Below, piece by piece: positions 34,338 through 44,542 of a DNA stretch of 64,000 bases. The notes below the pieces were generated by a model. The model was not told the origin of the DNA and did no database searches. It worked only from the letters and a program-made list of their open reading frames with translations. Numbering within the stretch: the stretch's first letter is position 1; each line of letters starts with the position of its first letter. The translations under genes and the position numbers were made by a program. Origin of the DNA: JAKFWF01 sp963750535 (GTDB taxonomy: Bacteria; Pseudomonadota; Alphaproteobacteria; Rhizobiales; Hyphomicrobiaceae); the NCBI GenBank assembly GCA_963750535.1, contig CAVVRF010000025.1:300721-364720 (forward strand). The letters run 5' to 3'.

Positions 34338-34595
34338 ATGTCAGTCGAAGCAATCATCATTTGGCTAATCATCGGCGCAATAGCAGGCTATGTGGCCGGC
34401 CTGATCGTCAAGGGCTACGGTTTTGGCGTTGCAGGAAATGTAGTGGTTGGAATTGTCGGAGCCGCCGTCGCCGGTTTCCTGTTTCCGCGGATCGGGCTTT
34501 CTGCCGGTAGCGGCATGGTCGGCGAAGTCATCTCGGCGACAGTGGGCGCGGTGATCCTGCTGTTTCTGATCGGCTTGGTGCGCAAAGCGGCCTAG
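34338..34595 (+). CDS. GlsB/YeaQ/YmgE-family stress-response membrane protein
   Basis: 85 residues from the ATG at 34338, with AAGG upstream; the open extension to 34260 is not membrane-like. It is a small three-helix membrane protein of the transglycosylase-associated (GlsB/YeaQ/YmgE) family: IIIWLIIGAIAGYVAGLIVKGYG, then VVGIVGAAVAGFLFPRIG, then ISATVGAVILLFLIGLV, with Gly-zipper character. Members are induced by acid, salt or stationary-phase stress; the molecular role is unknown. It is monocistronic, followed by a strong hairpin. Confidence 0.9.
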   Translation: MSVEAIIIWLIIGAIAGYVAGLIVKGYGFGVAGNVVVGIVGAAVAGFLFPRIGLSAGSGMVGEVISATVGAVILLFLIGLVRKAA

Positions 34596-34624
34596 CCGCA
34601 CGTTGCGTCGCGGTGAGATCGAGC

Positions 34625-34652
34625 GAGGAGGGCTCTCAAGAGGGCCCTTCTC
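34625..34652. terminator. Strong hairpin after the GlsB-like gene
   Basis: GAGGAGGGCTCTC and GAGGGCCCTTCTC pair over 13 positions (two G-T wobbles) around AA. It starts 30 bases after the stop of the GlsB-like gene. There is no long T run, so termination efficiency is uncertain. The remaining 260 bases up to parC show no gene or other element that I recognise. Confidence 0.5.
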
Positions 34653-34911
34653 GTGGTGTCGATACTGCGTACGGCGGTGTCACAGGCCGAGCGCAGTCCT
34701 GATCTGGCCCAGCGAGGCCTGCTCGTGCAGGAATACCGTTTTGGCCGCCGAAGCCTCGGCGACCTTCTGCCCCGTGGCACAATATCACGCCTAATGGCGG
34801 ATGCTCCGTGCTCACTAGGCGAATCAACGAACGCATCCGTCTTACAGCGGCCCTGAGGACAACCGACCGTACCGGGTTGAGCGGAGCGCCGCCGCGCGCT
34901 AAGCGGAAGCC

Positions 34912-37173
34912 ATGAACAACAGACCGATTCCACCAGGCGGCGGCAACAGCGGCCCCACCGAGCCGATCGCGCTCAAGGATGCGATCGAGCAGCGCTATCT
35001 CGCATATGCGTTGTCGACCATCATGCACCGCGCGCTACCGGACGTGCGCGATGGCCTGAAGCCGGTGCACCGGCGCATCCTCTACACGATGCAGCGGCTC
35101 AACCTCGAGCCGCCGGCGTCGTACATGAAGTGCGCCCGCATCGTCGGCGAGGCGATGGGCAAGTATCACCCGCACGGCAACCAGGCGATCTACGACGCGC
35201 TGGCCCGGCTGGCGCAGGACTTCTCCGTCCGCTATCCGCTGGTCGACGGCCAGGGCAACTTCGGCAATATCGACGGCGACAACCCGGCCGCCGACCGCTA
35301 CACCGAGGCCCGCCTCAACACCACCGCGGTCGACATGCTGTCGGGCCTCGACGAGGATGCGGTCGACTTCCGCCCGAACTACGACGAGCGCGAGCGCGAG
35401 CCGGTGGTGCTGCCGTCGGCGTTCCCGAACATCCTTGCCAACGGCTCGTCCGGCATCGCCGTCGGCATGGCAACCAACATCCCGCCGCACAACGTCGACG
35501 AGCTTTGTGCCGCGTTGCTGCACATGATCAAGCATCCGAACGTGACGATCGAGAAGCTGGTCGACTTCATCCCCGGCCCCGACTTCCCGACCGGCGGCGT
35601 CCTCGTCGAGCCGCGCGACAGCATCATCGAGACCTACCGCACCGGGCGCGGCGGCTTCCGTCTGCGCGCCAAGTGGGACAAGGAAGACACCGGTCGCGGC
35701 GGCTACCAGATCGTCATCACCGAGATCCCCTATCAGGTGCAGAAGGGCAAGCTGGTCGAGAAGATCGCCGACCTGATCGCCGAGAAGAAATTGCCGCTGG
35801 TTGGCGACGTGCGCGACGAAAGCGCCGAGGACGTGCGCCTCGTCATCGAGCCGAAGAGCCGCACCGTCGATCCGGTGGTGATGATGGAGAGCCTGTTCCG
35901 CGTCACCGAGCTCGAGATCCGCTTCGGCCTCAACATGAACGTGCTGTCGGGCGGGCAGATCCCGAACGTATTGTCGCTGCGCGAGGTGCTCGGCCAGTGG
36001 TTGGAGCATCGCGTCGAGGTGCTTGTTCGGCGCAGCAACCATCGCCTCGACAAGATCAATCACCGGCTCGAGGTGCTCGACGGCTACCTGATCGCCTACC
36101 TCAACATCGACGAGGTGATCCGGATCGTTCGCTACGAGGACGAGCCCAAGTCCGCGCTGATGGCCAAGTTCAGCCTCACCGAGGTGCAGGCCGAAGCCAT
36201 CCTGAACCTGAGACTGCGGTCGCTGTCGAAGCTCGAGGAGCAGGAGATCCGCGCCGAGCACAACCGGCTCAGCAAGGAGAAGCGCGAGCTGAAGCAGCTG
36301 CTCAAATCCGACGAGCTGCAGTGGGAGCGGATCGCGGACGAGATCCGCACCACCCGCGAGCGCTATTCGAAAAAGACCGATCTCGGCCGCCGCCGCACCG
36401 TGCTTGCCGATGCGCCGACGATCGACGTCGATCTCGACCAGGCGCTGATCGAAAAAGAGCCGATCACCGTGCTCCTGTCCGAGAAGGGCTGGATCAGGGC
36501 CATGAAGGGCCACCAGGACGACCTGTCGAAGCTCGATTTCAAGCAGGGCGACAGCCTGAAGCGCGCGGTAAAAGCGTTCACCACCGACAAGCTCATCGTG
36601 TTTGCGACCAATGGCCGGTTCTATACCCTTGGCGGCGACCAGCTGCCCGGCGGCCGCGGCCACGGCGAGCCGGTCCGCCTGATGGTCGACGTCGAGGAGA
36701 ACCACGACTTCCTCGACCTGTTCGTCTACGAGCCCGGACGCAAGCTGCTGGTCGCCTCGACCTCGGGCTACGGCTTCATCGTGCCGGAGGACGAGGTGCT
36801 GGCCTCGACCCGCAAGGGCAAGCAGGTGCTGAACGTCAGCGAGCCCGAGGAAGCCAAGGTCTGCGTGCCGGCCGAAGGCGACATGGTCGCCGTCGTCGGC
36901 GAGAACCGGAAGATGATCATCTTCAGCCGCGAAGAGTTGTCCGAAATGACACGCGGCAAGGGCGTGATCCTGCAGCGCTACAAGGACGGCGGCATCTCGG
37001 ATGCCCGCGTGTTCGTGAAGAAGGAGGGCCTGACCTGGCTCGACGCCGCGGGACGCACCTTCACGCTGCCGATGTCGGAGCTCAAGGAGTGGGTGGGCAG
37101 CCGCGCCCAGGCAGGTCAGCTGGCGCCCAAGGGTTTCCCGCGTTCCAATAAGTTCGGCAGGACGTTCGACTGA
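34912..37173 (+). CDS. parC: DNA topoisomerase IV subunit A
   Basis: 753 residues. The breakage-reunion domain begins at IEQRYLAYALSTIMHRALPD, with the winged-helix segment VRDGLKPVHRRILY and the catalytic Tyr130 in RYTEARLN. EREPVVLPSAFPNILANGSSGIAVGMATNIPPHN is the classic topoisomerase core. The length and the reduced set of C-terminal blades identify ParC rather than GyrA. In the quinolone-resistance region the sequence is HPHGNQAIYDAL, with Asn90 where most ParC have Asp. Topo IV decatenates daughter chromosomes with ParE, which is not in the window. Confidence 0.95.
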   Translation: MNNRPIPPGGGNSGPTEPIALKDAIEQRYLAYALSTIMHRALPDVRDGLKPVHRRILYTMQRLNLEPPASYMKCARIVGEAMGKYHPHGNQAIYDALARLAQDFSVRYPLVDGQGNFGNIDGDNPAADRYTEARLNTTAVDMLSGLDEDAVDFRPNYDEREREPVVLPSAFPNILANGSSGIAVGMATNIPPHNVDELCAALLHMIKHPNVTIEKLVDFIPGPDFPTGGVLVEPRDSIIETYRTGRGGFRLRAKWDKEDTGRGGYQIVITEIPYQVQKGKLVEKIADLIAEKKLPLVGDVRDESAEDVRLVIEPKSRTVDPVVMMESLFRVTELEIRFGLNMNVLSGGQIPNVLSLREVLGQWLEHRVEVLVRRSNHRLDKINHRLEVLDGYLIAYLNIDEVIRIVRYEDEPKSALMAKFSLTEVQAEAILNLRLRSLSKLEEQEIRAEHNRLSKEKRELKQLLKSDELQWERIADEIRTTRERYSKKTDLGRRRTVLADAPTIDVDLDQALIEKEPITVLLSEKGWIRAMKGHQDDLSKLDFKQGDSLKRAVKAFTTDKLIVFATNGRFYTLGGDQLPGGRGHGEPVRLMVDVEENHDFLDLFVYEPGRKLLVASTSGYGFIVPEDEVLASTRKGKQVLNVSEPEEAKVCVPAEGDMVAVVGENRKMIIFSREELSEMTRGKGVILQRYKDGGISDARVFVKKEGLTWLDAAGRTFTLPMSELKEWVGSRAQAGQLAPKGFPRSNKFGRTFD

Positions 37174-37274
37174 GCCAGTGGCCGGCGTCACACTCCCGTT
37201 GCATCCTTGACCCATGTCGGCGCGTGGCCGATACAGTTTGGGAAAAGACAAGCGAATGCGCGGGGGAGCGGTGA

Positions 37275-38312
<1,038 letters not shown>

Positions 38313-38349
38313 GTAGTCCAACAGCGAATGCATCAGGGAGAGGCGACAG

Positions 38350-39651
38350 ATGAAGCGACGCACATTCCTCAAGGGCTCGGCGGCAACCGCGGGCGCCACC
38401 ATCGCCATGCCGGCGCTGCTGCGGGCGCAGGCCGCGACCGAAATCTCGTTCTTCTTCCCCGTTGCCGTCGGCGGACCAATCACCAAGCTGATCGACGCCT
38501 ATGCCGCCGACTTCGAGAAGCAGGACGCGAGCATCAAGGTCAAGCCAATCTATGCCGGCACCTATCAGGAAACGATCGTCAAGGCGCTGACCGCGCACAA
38601 GGCCGGCAATCCGCCGGCGACCTCGGTGCTGCTGTCGACGGACATGTTCACGCTGATCGACGAGGAGGCGATCGTCCCGATCGACGAGTTCGTCAAGACC
38701 GACGACGACAAAAAGTGGCTGGCGAGCTTCTCCCCGGCCTTCATGCTGAATAGCCAGACCGGCGGCAAGACGTGGGGCATACCGTTCCAGCGGTCAACGG
38801 TGGTGCTCTACTGGAACAAGGAGCTGTTCAAGGAAGCCGGACTCGATCCGGACAAGGCGCCGGCGACGTGGGCGCAGCAGCTCGAGTTCGCGCAGAAGCT
38901 GACCAAGCGCGATGCCGCTGGCGCCACCACCCAGTGGGGCATCCAGATCCCGTCGTCCGGCTTCCCCTATTGGCTGTTCCAAGGGCTTTCGACCCAGGCC
39001 GGCGCCATCCTCGCGAACCAGACCGGCGACAAGACCGCCTATGACGATCCTGGCGTCATCGAAGCGCTGCAGTACTGGATCGATCTCGCGGTCAAGCACA
39101 AGGTCCATCCGCCCGGCATCGTGGAGTGGGGCACCACGCCAAAGGACTTCTTCGAAAAGAAGTGCGCGATGATGTGGACCACCACCGGCAACCTCACCAA
39201 CGTGCGCAACAACGCCAAATTCCCATTCGGCGTCGCCATGCTGCCGGCCGGCAAGCGGCCGGGCAGCCCGACCGGCGGCGGCAACTTCTACATCTCGGCC
39301 AAGGTGCCGAAGGCGAGCCAGGAGGCTGCCTTCAAGTTCGCCAAGTGGGCGACCAGCGCCGAGCGTGCCGCGCAGTGGTGCGTCGATACCGGCTACGTCG
39401 CCGTGCGGCCGGATTCATTCGAGACGCCGGCGCTGAAGAAATATGCGGCGGAGTTCCCGCCGGCACTCGTCGCGCGCGACCAGCTCGCGCACGCCGTCGC
39501 TGAGCTGTCGACGCACGAGAACCAGCGCGTGACCAAGGCCCTCAACGACGGCCTGCAGGCAGCGCTGACGGGCGCCAAACCTGCCGCCCAGGCGATGAAG
39601 GATGCGCAGACTGAAGCTGACCGCATCCTGAAGCCGTTCAGGAAGGGCTGA
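38350..39651 (+). CDS. Extracellular solute-binding protein, family 1 (first of two tandem copies)
   Basis: 433 residues. The N-terminus RRTFLKGSAATAGATIAMPA is a twin-arginine signal with cleavage near LLRAQA. The mature protein is a UgpB/MalE-type binding protein: EISFFFPVAVGGPITKLIDAYAADFEK, then IPFQRSTVVLYWNKELFKEAGLDPDK, TTTGNLTNVRNNAKFPFGVAMLPAG and the C-terminal AMKDAQTEADRILKPFRKG. It lies 37 bases after the ATPase gene. The next gene encodes a clear paralogue with the same C-terminal motif. Confidence 0.92.
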   Translation: MKRRTFLKGSAATAGATIAMPALLRAQAATEISFFFPVAVGGPITKLIDAYAADFEKQDASIKVKPIYAGTYQETIVKALTAHKAGNPPATSVLLSTDMFTLIDEEAIVPIDEFVKTDDDKKWLASFSPAFMLNSQTGGKTWGIPFQRSTVVLYWNKELFKEAGLDPDKAPATWAQQLEFAQKLTKRDAAGATTQWGIQIPSSGFPYWLFQGLSTQAGAILANQTGDKTAYDDPGVIEALQYWIDLAVKHKVHPPGIVEWGTTPKDFFEKKCAMMWTTTGNLTNVRNNAKFPFGVAMLPAGKRPGSPTGGGNFYISAKVPKASQEAAFKFAKWATSAERAAQWCVDTGYVAVRPDSFETPALKKYAAEFPPALVARDQLAHAVAELSTHENQRVTKALNDGLQAALTGAKPAAQAMKDAQTEADRILKPFRKG

Positions 39652-39689
39652 CCACGTCCAACAATAAGTCGTCGGGAGCGATATCAGTC

Positions 39690-40997
39690 ATGACAGTCCA
39701 ACTCTCACGTCGAACCCTGATCAAAACCGGAATTGGCGGCGCCGGCATCGTCGCCGCCCCTGCCCTGCTCAGGGCACAGGAGGTCAAGGAGCTCACGTTC
39801 TACTATCCGATCGCGGTCGGCGGTCCGGTGACGAAGCTTGTCGACGCCCTGTGCGCCGGCTTCGAGAAGGAGGCCGGCATCAAAGTGACGCCGGTCTATG
39901 CGGGCCAGTACGGCGAGACGTTGACCAAGGCCGTGACCGCGATCAAGGGCGGCAGCGGCCCTCAATTCTCGGTGCTCTTGGCTGCGAGTCTGCATGAAAT
40001 CCGCGACCTCGATCTCGTCGTGCCCGTCGAGGAGATAGACGAAAGCGCCGAGACCAAGGCGTGGCTCGCCAGGTTCTATCCGGCATTCATGGCCAACAGC
40101 CTTGCCGACGCCAAGACCTGGTCGGTGCCGTTCCAGCGCTCGACGCTGGTCGCCTTCTATTCGAAGCCGGCGTTCCAAGAGACCGGGCTCGATCCGGAAA
40201 AGCCGCCGCGCACCTGGGCCGAGTTGATCTCGGCGTCCAAGAAGCTCACTGTCCGGCAGGGCGATAACACGTCACGCTGGGGCCTGAAGATGTCGTCGAG
40301 CCTCGGTAACGCACAGTGGACGTTTGGCGCGCTGGCGAATCAGGCCGGCCACATCCTCAACAATCCGCAGGGCACCGAGGTCTATTTCGATCATCCGAAG
40401 GCGATCGAGGCGATGGATTTCTGGCGGTCGCTCGCGATCGAGCACGCGGTGCTACCCAAGGGCTCGGTCGAATGGGGAACGCTGCCGTCCGATCTCATGA
40501 ACAACGCCGCTGGCATCATCTACACCACCACCGGCAACCTGACGAACATCCGCAGCCAAGCGAAATTCCCGTTCGGCGTTATGCAGTTGCCTGGCAAGGA
40601 AGGGCCGCGCTCGGTGGTCGGCGGCGGCAACATGTACTTCTTCAAGCACGCCAAGCCGGCCGAGCGACAAGCGGCTTTGCGCTTCGCCAAGTGGGTGACG
40701 ACGCCGGAACGTTGCGCCGACTGGTGCATCGCCACAGGCTACCTCGCCGTGCGACCGGATGCCTGGGAGACCAAGGGGTTGGTCGACTACGTGAAGGAGG
40801 TGCCAATGGCGACCGTCGCCAAGGAGCAGCTGGCGGTGTCGACCGGCGAGATTTCGGTCTATGAGAACCAGCGCGTGTTCAAGTCGCTCGCCGATAACGT
40901 CCAGGCCTGTCTGTCGGGAACGAAGTCGGCGGCACAGGCGATGAAGGACACCCAGGCGGAGGCCGACCGCATCCTCAAGCCTTTCAAGAAGGGATAA
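39690..40997 (+). CDS. Extracellular solute-binding protein, family 1 (second tandem copy)
   Basis: 435 residues with a twin-arginine signal (SRRTLIKTGIGGAGIVAAPALLRAQ). It is a paralogue of the preceding protein along its length: FYYPIAVGGPVTKLVDALCAGFEKE, VPFQRSTLVAFYSKPAFQETGLDPEK, TTTGNLTNIRSQAKFPFGVMQLPG and QAMKDTQAEADRILKPFKKG. Identity is partial, so the duplication is old and the two may bind different ligands for one permease pair. It starts 38 bases after the first copy and is followed by the permease genes. Confidence 0.92.
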   Translation: MTVQLSRRTLIKTGIGGAGIVAAPALLRAQEVKELTFYYPIAVGGPVTKLVDALCAGFEKEAGIKVTPVYAGQYGETLTKAVTAIKGGSGPQFSVLLAASLHEIRDLDLVVPVEEIDESAETKAWLARFYPAFMANSLADAKTWSVPFQRSTLVAFYSKPAFQETGLDPEKPPRTWAELISASKKLTVRQGDNTSRWGLKMSSSLGNAQWTFGALANQAGHILNNPQGTEVYFDHPKAIEAMDFWRSLAIEHAVLPKGSVEWGTLPSDLMNNAAGIIYTTTGNLTNIRSQAKFPFGVMQLPGKEGPRSVVGGGNMYFFKHAKPAERQAALRFAKWVTTPERCADWCIATGYLAVRPDAWETKGLVDYVKEVPMATVAKEQLAVSTGEISVYENQRVFKSLADNVQACLSGTKSAAQAMKDTQAEADRILKPFKKG

Positions 40998-41070
40998 GGA
41001 TCGTCGCTGCTCGCCGCCGGCCTGACAGCCGTGGCGAGCCGCCGCCACTCGCCCACCTAGCCAAGAGCCG

Positions 41071-41946
41071 ATGACCGCCAGAACCCAATACATCCAAGCC
41101 TGGCTGCTGCTGCTACCGGCACTCGTGCTGCTCGGCATGTTCACGCACTGGCCGGCGCTGGCGACCTTCATCGACAGCTTCTACTCGACGCCCAAGGCGC
41201 GGCGGCCTTCGGTATTCATCGGCCCCGACAATTATCAGCAGATGATTTCCGACCCGGTGTTCTGGCAGGCGGCATGGAACAACCTGTGGTTCGCCGTCGG
41301 CACGATACCCGTGTCGATCGCCCTCGCCCTGCTGATGGCGACCTGGGTCAACGACCGCTTCGCCGGCCGCACGCTGGTGCGCATGGCGTTCTTCACGCCG
41401 ACAATTCTGCCGATGATCGCCGTCGCCAACATCTGGCTGTTCTTCTACACGCCGCAGTACGGCCTGCTGGAGCAGATCCGCGGCGCATTTGGACTTCCGG
41501 CGGTCAACTGGCTCGGCTCGCGCGATACCGCGCTGTTCGCCGTCACGGTCGTCGCGATCTGGAAGGAGGCCGGCTTCTTCATGATCTTCTACCTGGCGGC
41601 GCTGCAGGCGATCCCGCCGAGCCTCGCCGAGGCAGCCGCCCTCGAAGGCGCCTCGCGCTGGCACTTCTTCCGCCGCGTACAGTTTCCGCTATTGATGCCG
41701 ACCACGCTGTTCGTGCTGGTCAATGCCGTCATCAACGCATTCCGCACGGTCGACCATATCGTCGTTCTGACGCGCGGCGGCCCGGACAATGCTACGAGCC
41801 TGCTGCTGTTCCACATCTATACGGTGGGCTTCAGCTTCTGGGACACCGGCTACGCCGCCGCAATCACTGTCGTGCTTCTCGCCGTCCTCGCCGCGCTTGC
41901 GCTTTTCCAATACGGCGTTCTCGAGCGCCGCATCCATTACCGGTGA
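41071..41946 (+). CDS. CUT1-type ABC transporter permease (UgpA/MalF-like)
   Basis: 291 residues with six membrane segments. The cytoplasmic EAA coupling loop is EAAALEGASRWHFFRRVQFPLLMP at about 190-213. FFTPTILPMIAVANIWLFFY and the C-terminal TRGGPDNATSLLLFHIYTVGF are characteristic of the first (UgpA-type) permease. It forms a heterodimer with the downstream permease and docks to the ATPase at 37275. The stop is six bases before the next start. Confidence 0.92.
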   Translation: MTARTQYIQAWLLLLPALVLLGMFTHWPALATFIDSFYSTPKARRPSVFIGPDNYQQMISDPVFWQAAWNNLWFAVGTIPVSIALALLMATWVNDRFAGRTLVRMAFFTPTILPMIAVANIWLFFYTPQYGLLEQIRGAFGLPAVNWLGSRDTALFAVTVVAIWKEAGFFMIFYLAALQAIPPSLAEAAALEGASRWHFFRRVQFPLLMPTTLFVLVNAVINAFRTVDHIVVLTRGGPDNATSLLLFHIYTVGFSFWDTGYAAAITVVLLAVLAALALFQYGVLERRIHYR

Positions 41947-41952
41947 GACCAG

Positions 41953-42807
41953 ATGGCCGCCTCCACCCGCGAGTTGCCGATCGACGGCCCCTATCAGCCG
42001 AGGGGATGGGGCCTCGCGCTCGAGACGACCGGCGCCTGGCTGCTCGCCACGATCTGGATCATGCCGCTCGCGTACGCCGTATGGGCGGCTTTCCATTCGC
42101 CGGAGTTCGCGACCAGACTGTCGCCGTTCGCCCCCGTGACGCTCGACAATTTCGTTCGCGCCTGGGCCGCGGCGCCGTTCGCGCGCTACTTCCTCAATAC
42201 GTTCATGCTGGTGACGCTGGTGCTCGGATGCCAGCTCGTGCTGTGCACGCTGGCCGCCTTCGCGTTCGCCCGATACGAGTTTCGCGGCCAGGGGGTGGCG
42301 TTCGCGCTGGTCCTCGCCCAGCTCATGATCATGCCCGACGTCCTGATCGTCGAGAACTACCGCACCATGGCCAAGCTCGGCATTCTCGACTCGATCCCGG
42401 CGATCGCGCTGCCCTACGTCGCTTCGGCGTTCGGCATCTTCCTGCTCCGCCAGACGTTCAAGCAGGTGCCGAGCGAACTCGACGACGCGGCGCGCGTGGA
42501 AGGCGCCTCGCCGCTGCAGACGCTGCTGCGGGTCTATGTGCCGCTCGGCCGGCCGGTCTATCTCGCCTATGCGCTGGTGTCCGTCAGCTACCACTGGAAC
42601 AATTTTCTGTGGCCGCTGATCGTCACCAATTCGGTCGAGGCGCGGCCCTTGACCGTGGGCCTGCAAGTGTTCTCCTCGACCGACCAGGGCATCGACTGGT
42701 CGGTGATCTGCGCCGCGACACTGATGACATCGGCGCCGCTGCTGGTCGGATTTCTGCTGTTCCAGCGCCAGTTCGTCCAGAGCTTCATGCGCTCCGGGAT
42801 CAGGTGA
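41953..42807 (+). CDS. CUT1-type ABC transporter permease (UgpE/MalG-like)
   Basis: 284 residues, six membrane segments. The EAA loop is ELDDAARVEGASPLQTLLRVYVPL at about 176-199. AYALVSVSYHWNNFLWPLIVTNS and the C-terminal FQRQFVQSFMRSGIR are typical of UgpE-like subunits. It is the last gene of the operon; its stop is nine bases from the convergent tctB stop, and no terminator hairpin was seen between them. Confidence 0.92.
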   Translation: MAASTRELPIDGPYQPRGWGLALETTGAWLLATIWIMPLAYAVWAAFHSPEFATRLSPFAPVTLDNFVRAWAAAPFARYFLNTFMLVTLVLGCQLVLCTLAAFAFARYEFRGQGVAFALVLAQLMIMPDVLIVENYRTMAKLGILDSIPAIALPYVASAFGIFLLRQTFKQVPSELDDAARVEGASPLQTLLRVYVPLGRPVYLAYALVSVSYHWNNFLWPLIVTNSVEARPLTVGLQVFSSTDQGIDWSVICAATLMTSAPLLVGFLLFQRQFVQSFMRSGIR

Positions 42808-42816
42808 GCGAACGGC

Positions 42817-43341
42817 TCAGCCGAGACCCAGCATCGCTTCCAGCGGGCCCTTCGGCAGCGGCACCAGGAACCAGCGCTCGAACATGAAGAACAGCATCAG
42901 CGGGACTCCGACGCCGATGCCCACGGTCTTGATCAGGCCTTCGCGCCCGAACACCGTCATGAAGCCCATGATGAAGATCGCCGACGCGACGTAGATGCCC
43001 AAGTAATGTATCAGCCCGACGTAGGCGATGGTCGGGATCAGCACCTGCAGGACGCGCCAAAAGCCGACCTTCGACACGAACGCCTCGCCCGCGCCAGGGG
43101 TATTGGCAAGCACGGCGCGGGCAAGGTTGACCAGGCTTGCCGCCGCCATCGCCACCGCGATGTAGAAGGGGAAGTAGCCGGGCGCTGGCCCCTCCCCTTC
43201 GCGCCAGCCAAATCCGAGGCGATTGCTGTCGAAAATGACGATCGCGCTCGCCACCAGGAACAGCAAGGCGACGACGATATCGACGGCCCGATTCGAAACA
43301 AGCGCTGGCTCGTCCGAAGCGCCGTCGTCGTTATGACTCAT
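42817..43341 (-). CDS. tctB: Tripartite tricarboxylate transporter, TctB-like small membrane subunit
   Basis: 174 residues from the ATG at 43341, with AAGGAG eight bases upstream. Four hydrophobic segments are visible: DIVVALLFLVASAIVIF, APGYFPFYIAVAMAAASLVNLARA, VLIPTIAYVGLIHYLGIYVASAIFIMGF and VGVPLMLFFMFERWFLVPLP. GWREGEGPAPGYFPF is a common TctB loop. It is the third gene of the minus-strand tctA-tctC-tctB unit. TctB is the least conserved subunit; its exact role in carboxylate import is unclear. Confidence 0.88.
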   Translation of the reverse strand: MSHNDDGASDEPALVSNRAVDIVVALLFLVASAIVIFDSNRLGFGWREGEGPAPGYFPFYIAVAMAAASLVNLARAVLANTPGAGEAFVSKVGFWRVLQVLIPTIAYVGLIHYLGIYVASAIFIMGFMTVFGREGLIKTVGIGVGVPLMLFFMFERWFLVPLPKGPLEAMLGLG

Positions 43342-43387
43342 TGTCGTCTCCTTGCGCAGCTTGCCGATGGATCGCAAACGCCTGCCA

Positions 43388-44417
43388 TCACTTGCCCGGC
43401 GCAAGGAACCCGGCTGACTTCATCAGCTCGTAGTGGGTCTTCTCGGTCGTCTCGACCCACTTCTTGAAGTCGTCGCCGGCCATGAAAGTCTGGTTGAACG
43501 CACCGTCCTCCATGAACTTCTTCCAGTCGTCGGTTTCACGCACCTTCCTGAACAGATCGACGTAGAAGGCGACCTGCTCTGGCTTGACGCCGGGTGCCAT
43601 GAAGATGCCGCGGAGCATCTGGTATTGCACGTCCAGGCCGGCCTCCTTGCAGGTCGGGATGTCCGACCAGGCCTGATCCTTCGTCACCTTCGACGTGTAG
43701 ATGCTGCGTTTGGCATCGAACAGGCAGAGCGCGCGCAATGCACCGGCCTTCCACTGCGACACTGCCTCGATCGGATTGTTGACGGTCGAGTCGACGTGCT
43801 TGCCGACCAGCTGCGTCGCGACCGCGCCGCCGCCTGCGTAAGGCACGTATGTCAGCTTTTTCGGCGCGGTCATCTTCTCGAGCGCGACCGTGACGATCTG
43901 GTCTTCCTGTTTGGAGCCGGTACCGCCCATCTTGAATTTCTTGTCGTCGCCGGCCTTCACCGCATCCACATAGTCCTTGGCCGACTTGTATGTGGTTTCG
44001 CTGTTGACCCACAGCACGAACTGATCGAGCGCCAGCATCGCGACCGGGGTCAGATCCTTCCAGCTGAACGGCACGCCGGTGGCCAGCGGCGTGGTGAACA
44101 GGTTGGACAGGGTGATGATGATCGTGTGCGGATCGCCGACGGCTTTCTTGACTTCGAGGAAGCCCTCGGCGCCGGCCCCGCCGCCCTTGTTGACGACGAT
44201 CATCGGCTGCTTCATCAGGTTGTGCTTGGTTACGACGCCCTGGATGAAGCGGGCCATCTGATCGGCACCGCCGCCCGTGCCCGCCGGAATTACGAACGTC
44301 ACTGGCTTGGTCGGCTCCCAGGATTGCGCCCAGGTGGCCGAGGCGAGCGAGGTCAAGGCCAGCCGCCGCACATGCCGCGACGACCATGGCCTTCGAAAAT
44401 TTGCGCATTGCCTTCAT
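43388..44417 (-). CDS. tctC: Tripartite tricarboxylate transporter substrate-binding protein TctC (frameshift in signal peptide)
   Basis: The mature protein is intact: SWEPTKPVTFVIPAGTGGGADQMAR, then VVNKGGGAGAEGFLEVKKAVGDPHT, GGTGSKQEDQIVTVALEKM, YAGGGAVATQLVGKHVDSTVNNPIE and the C-terminal THYELMKSAGFLAPGK. The natural start is the ATG at 44417, encoding MKAMRKFSKAMVVAACAAAGL. One extra base at about 44354 shifts the frame just before TSLASATWAQ, so signal peptide and mature part are out of register. Deleting it gives a normal protein of about 342 residues. TctC binds carboxylates in the periplasm. It lies between tctA and tctB. Confidence 0.85.
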
Positions 44418-44542
44418 GAGCTTGTTTGCCTTCCCTGTAAGAGTTTCAGCGGATTCTATTTGTCTAAACCTGACATTCTGCCCCGCCTGACAGGTCAGGA
44501 ATTCGTTCGAACCGGCGCGAAACGATGGCCTCCTGGCCTTCA

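Noticed and set aside
34603..34856. Two short plus-strand ORFs before parC
   Set aside because: They run through the hairpin at 34625-34652 and have Arg/Cys-rich chance composition.
35035..37251. 738-residue open frame antisense to parC
   Set aside because: It mirrors a conserved gene in GC-rich DNA, has no recognisable domain and biased composition. The same applies to the long antisense frames opposite the BTAD gene (343-2202), oxc (47245-48978), the GMC gene (6902-8362) and the M23 gene (61972-63738).
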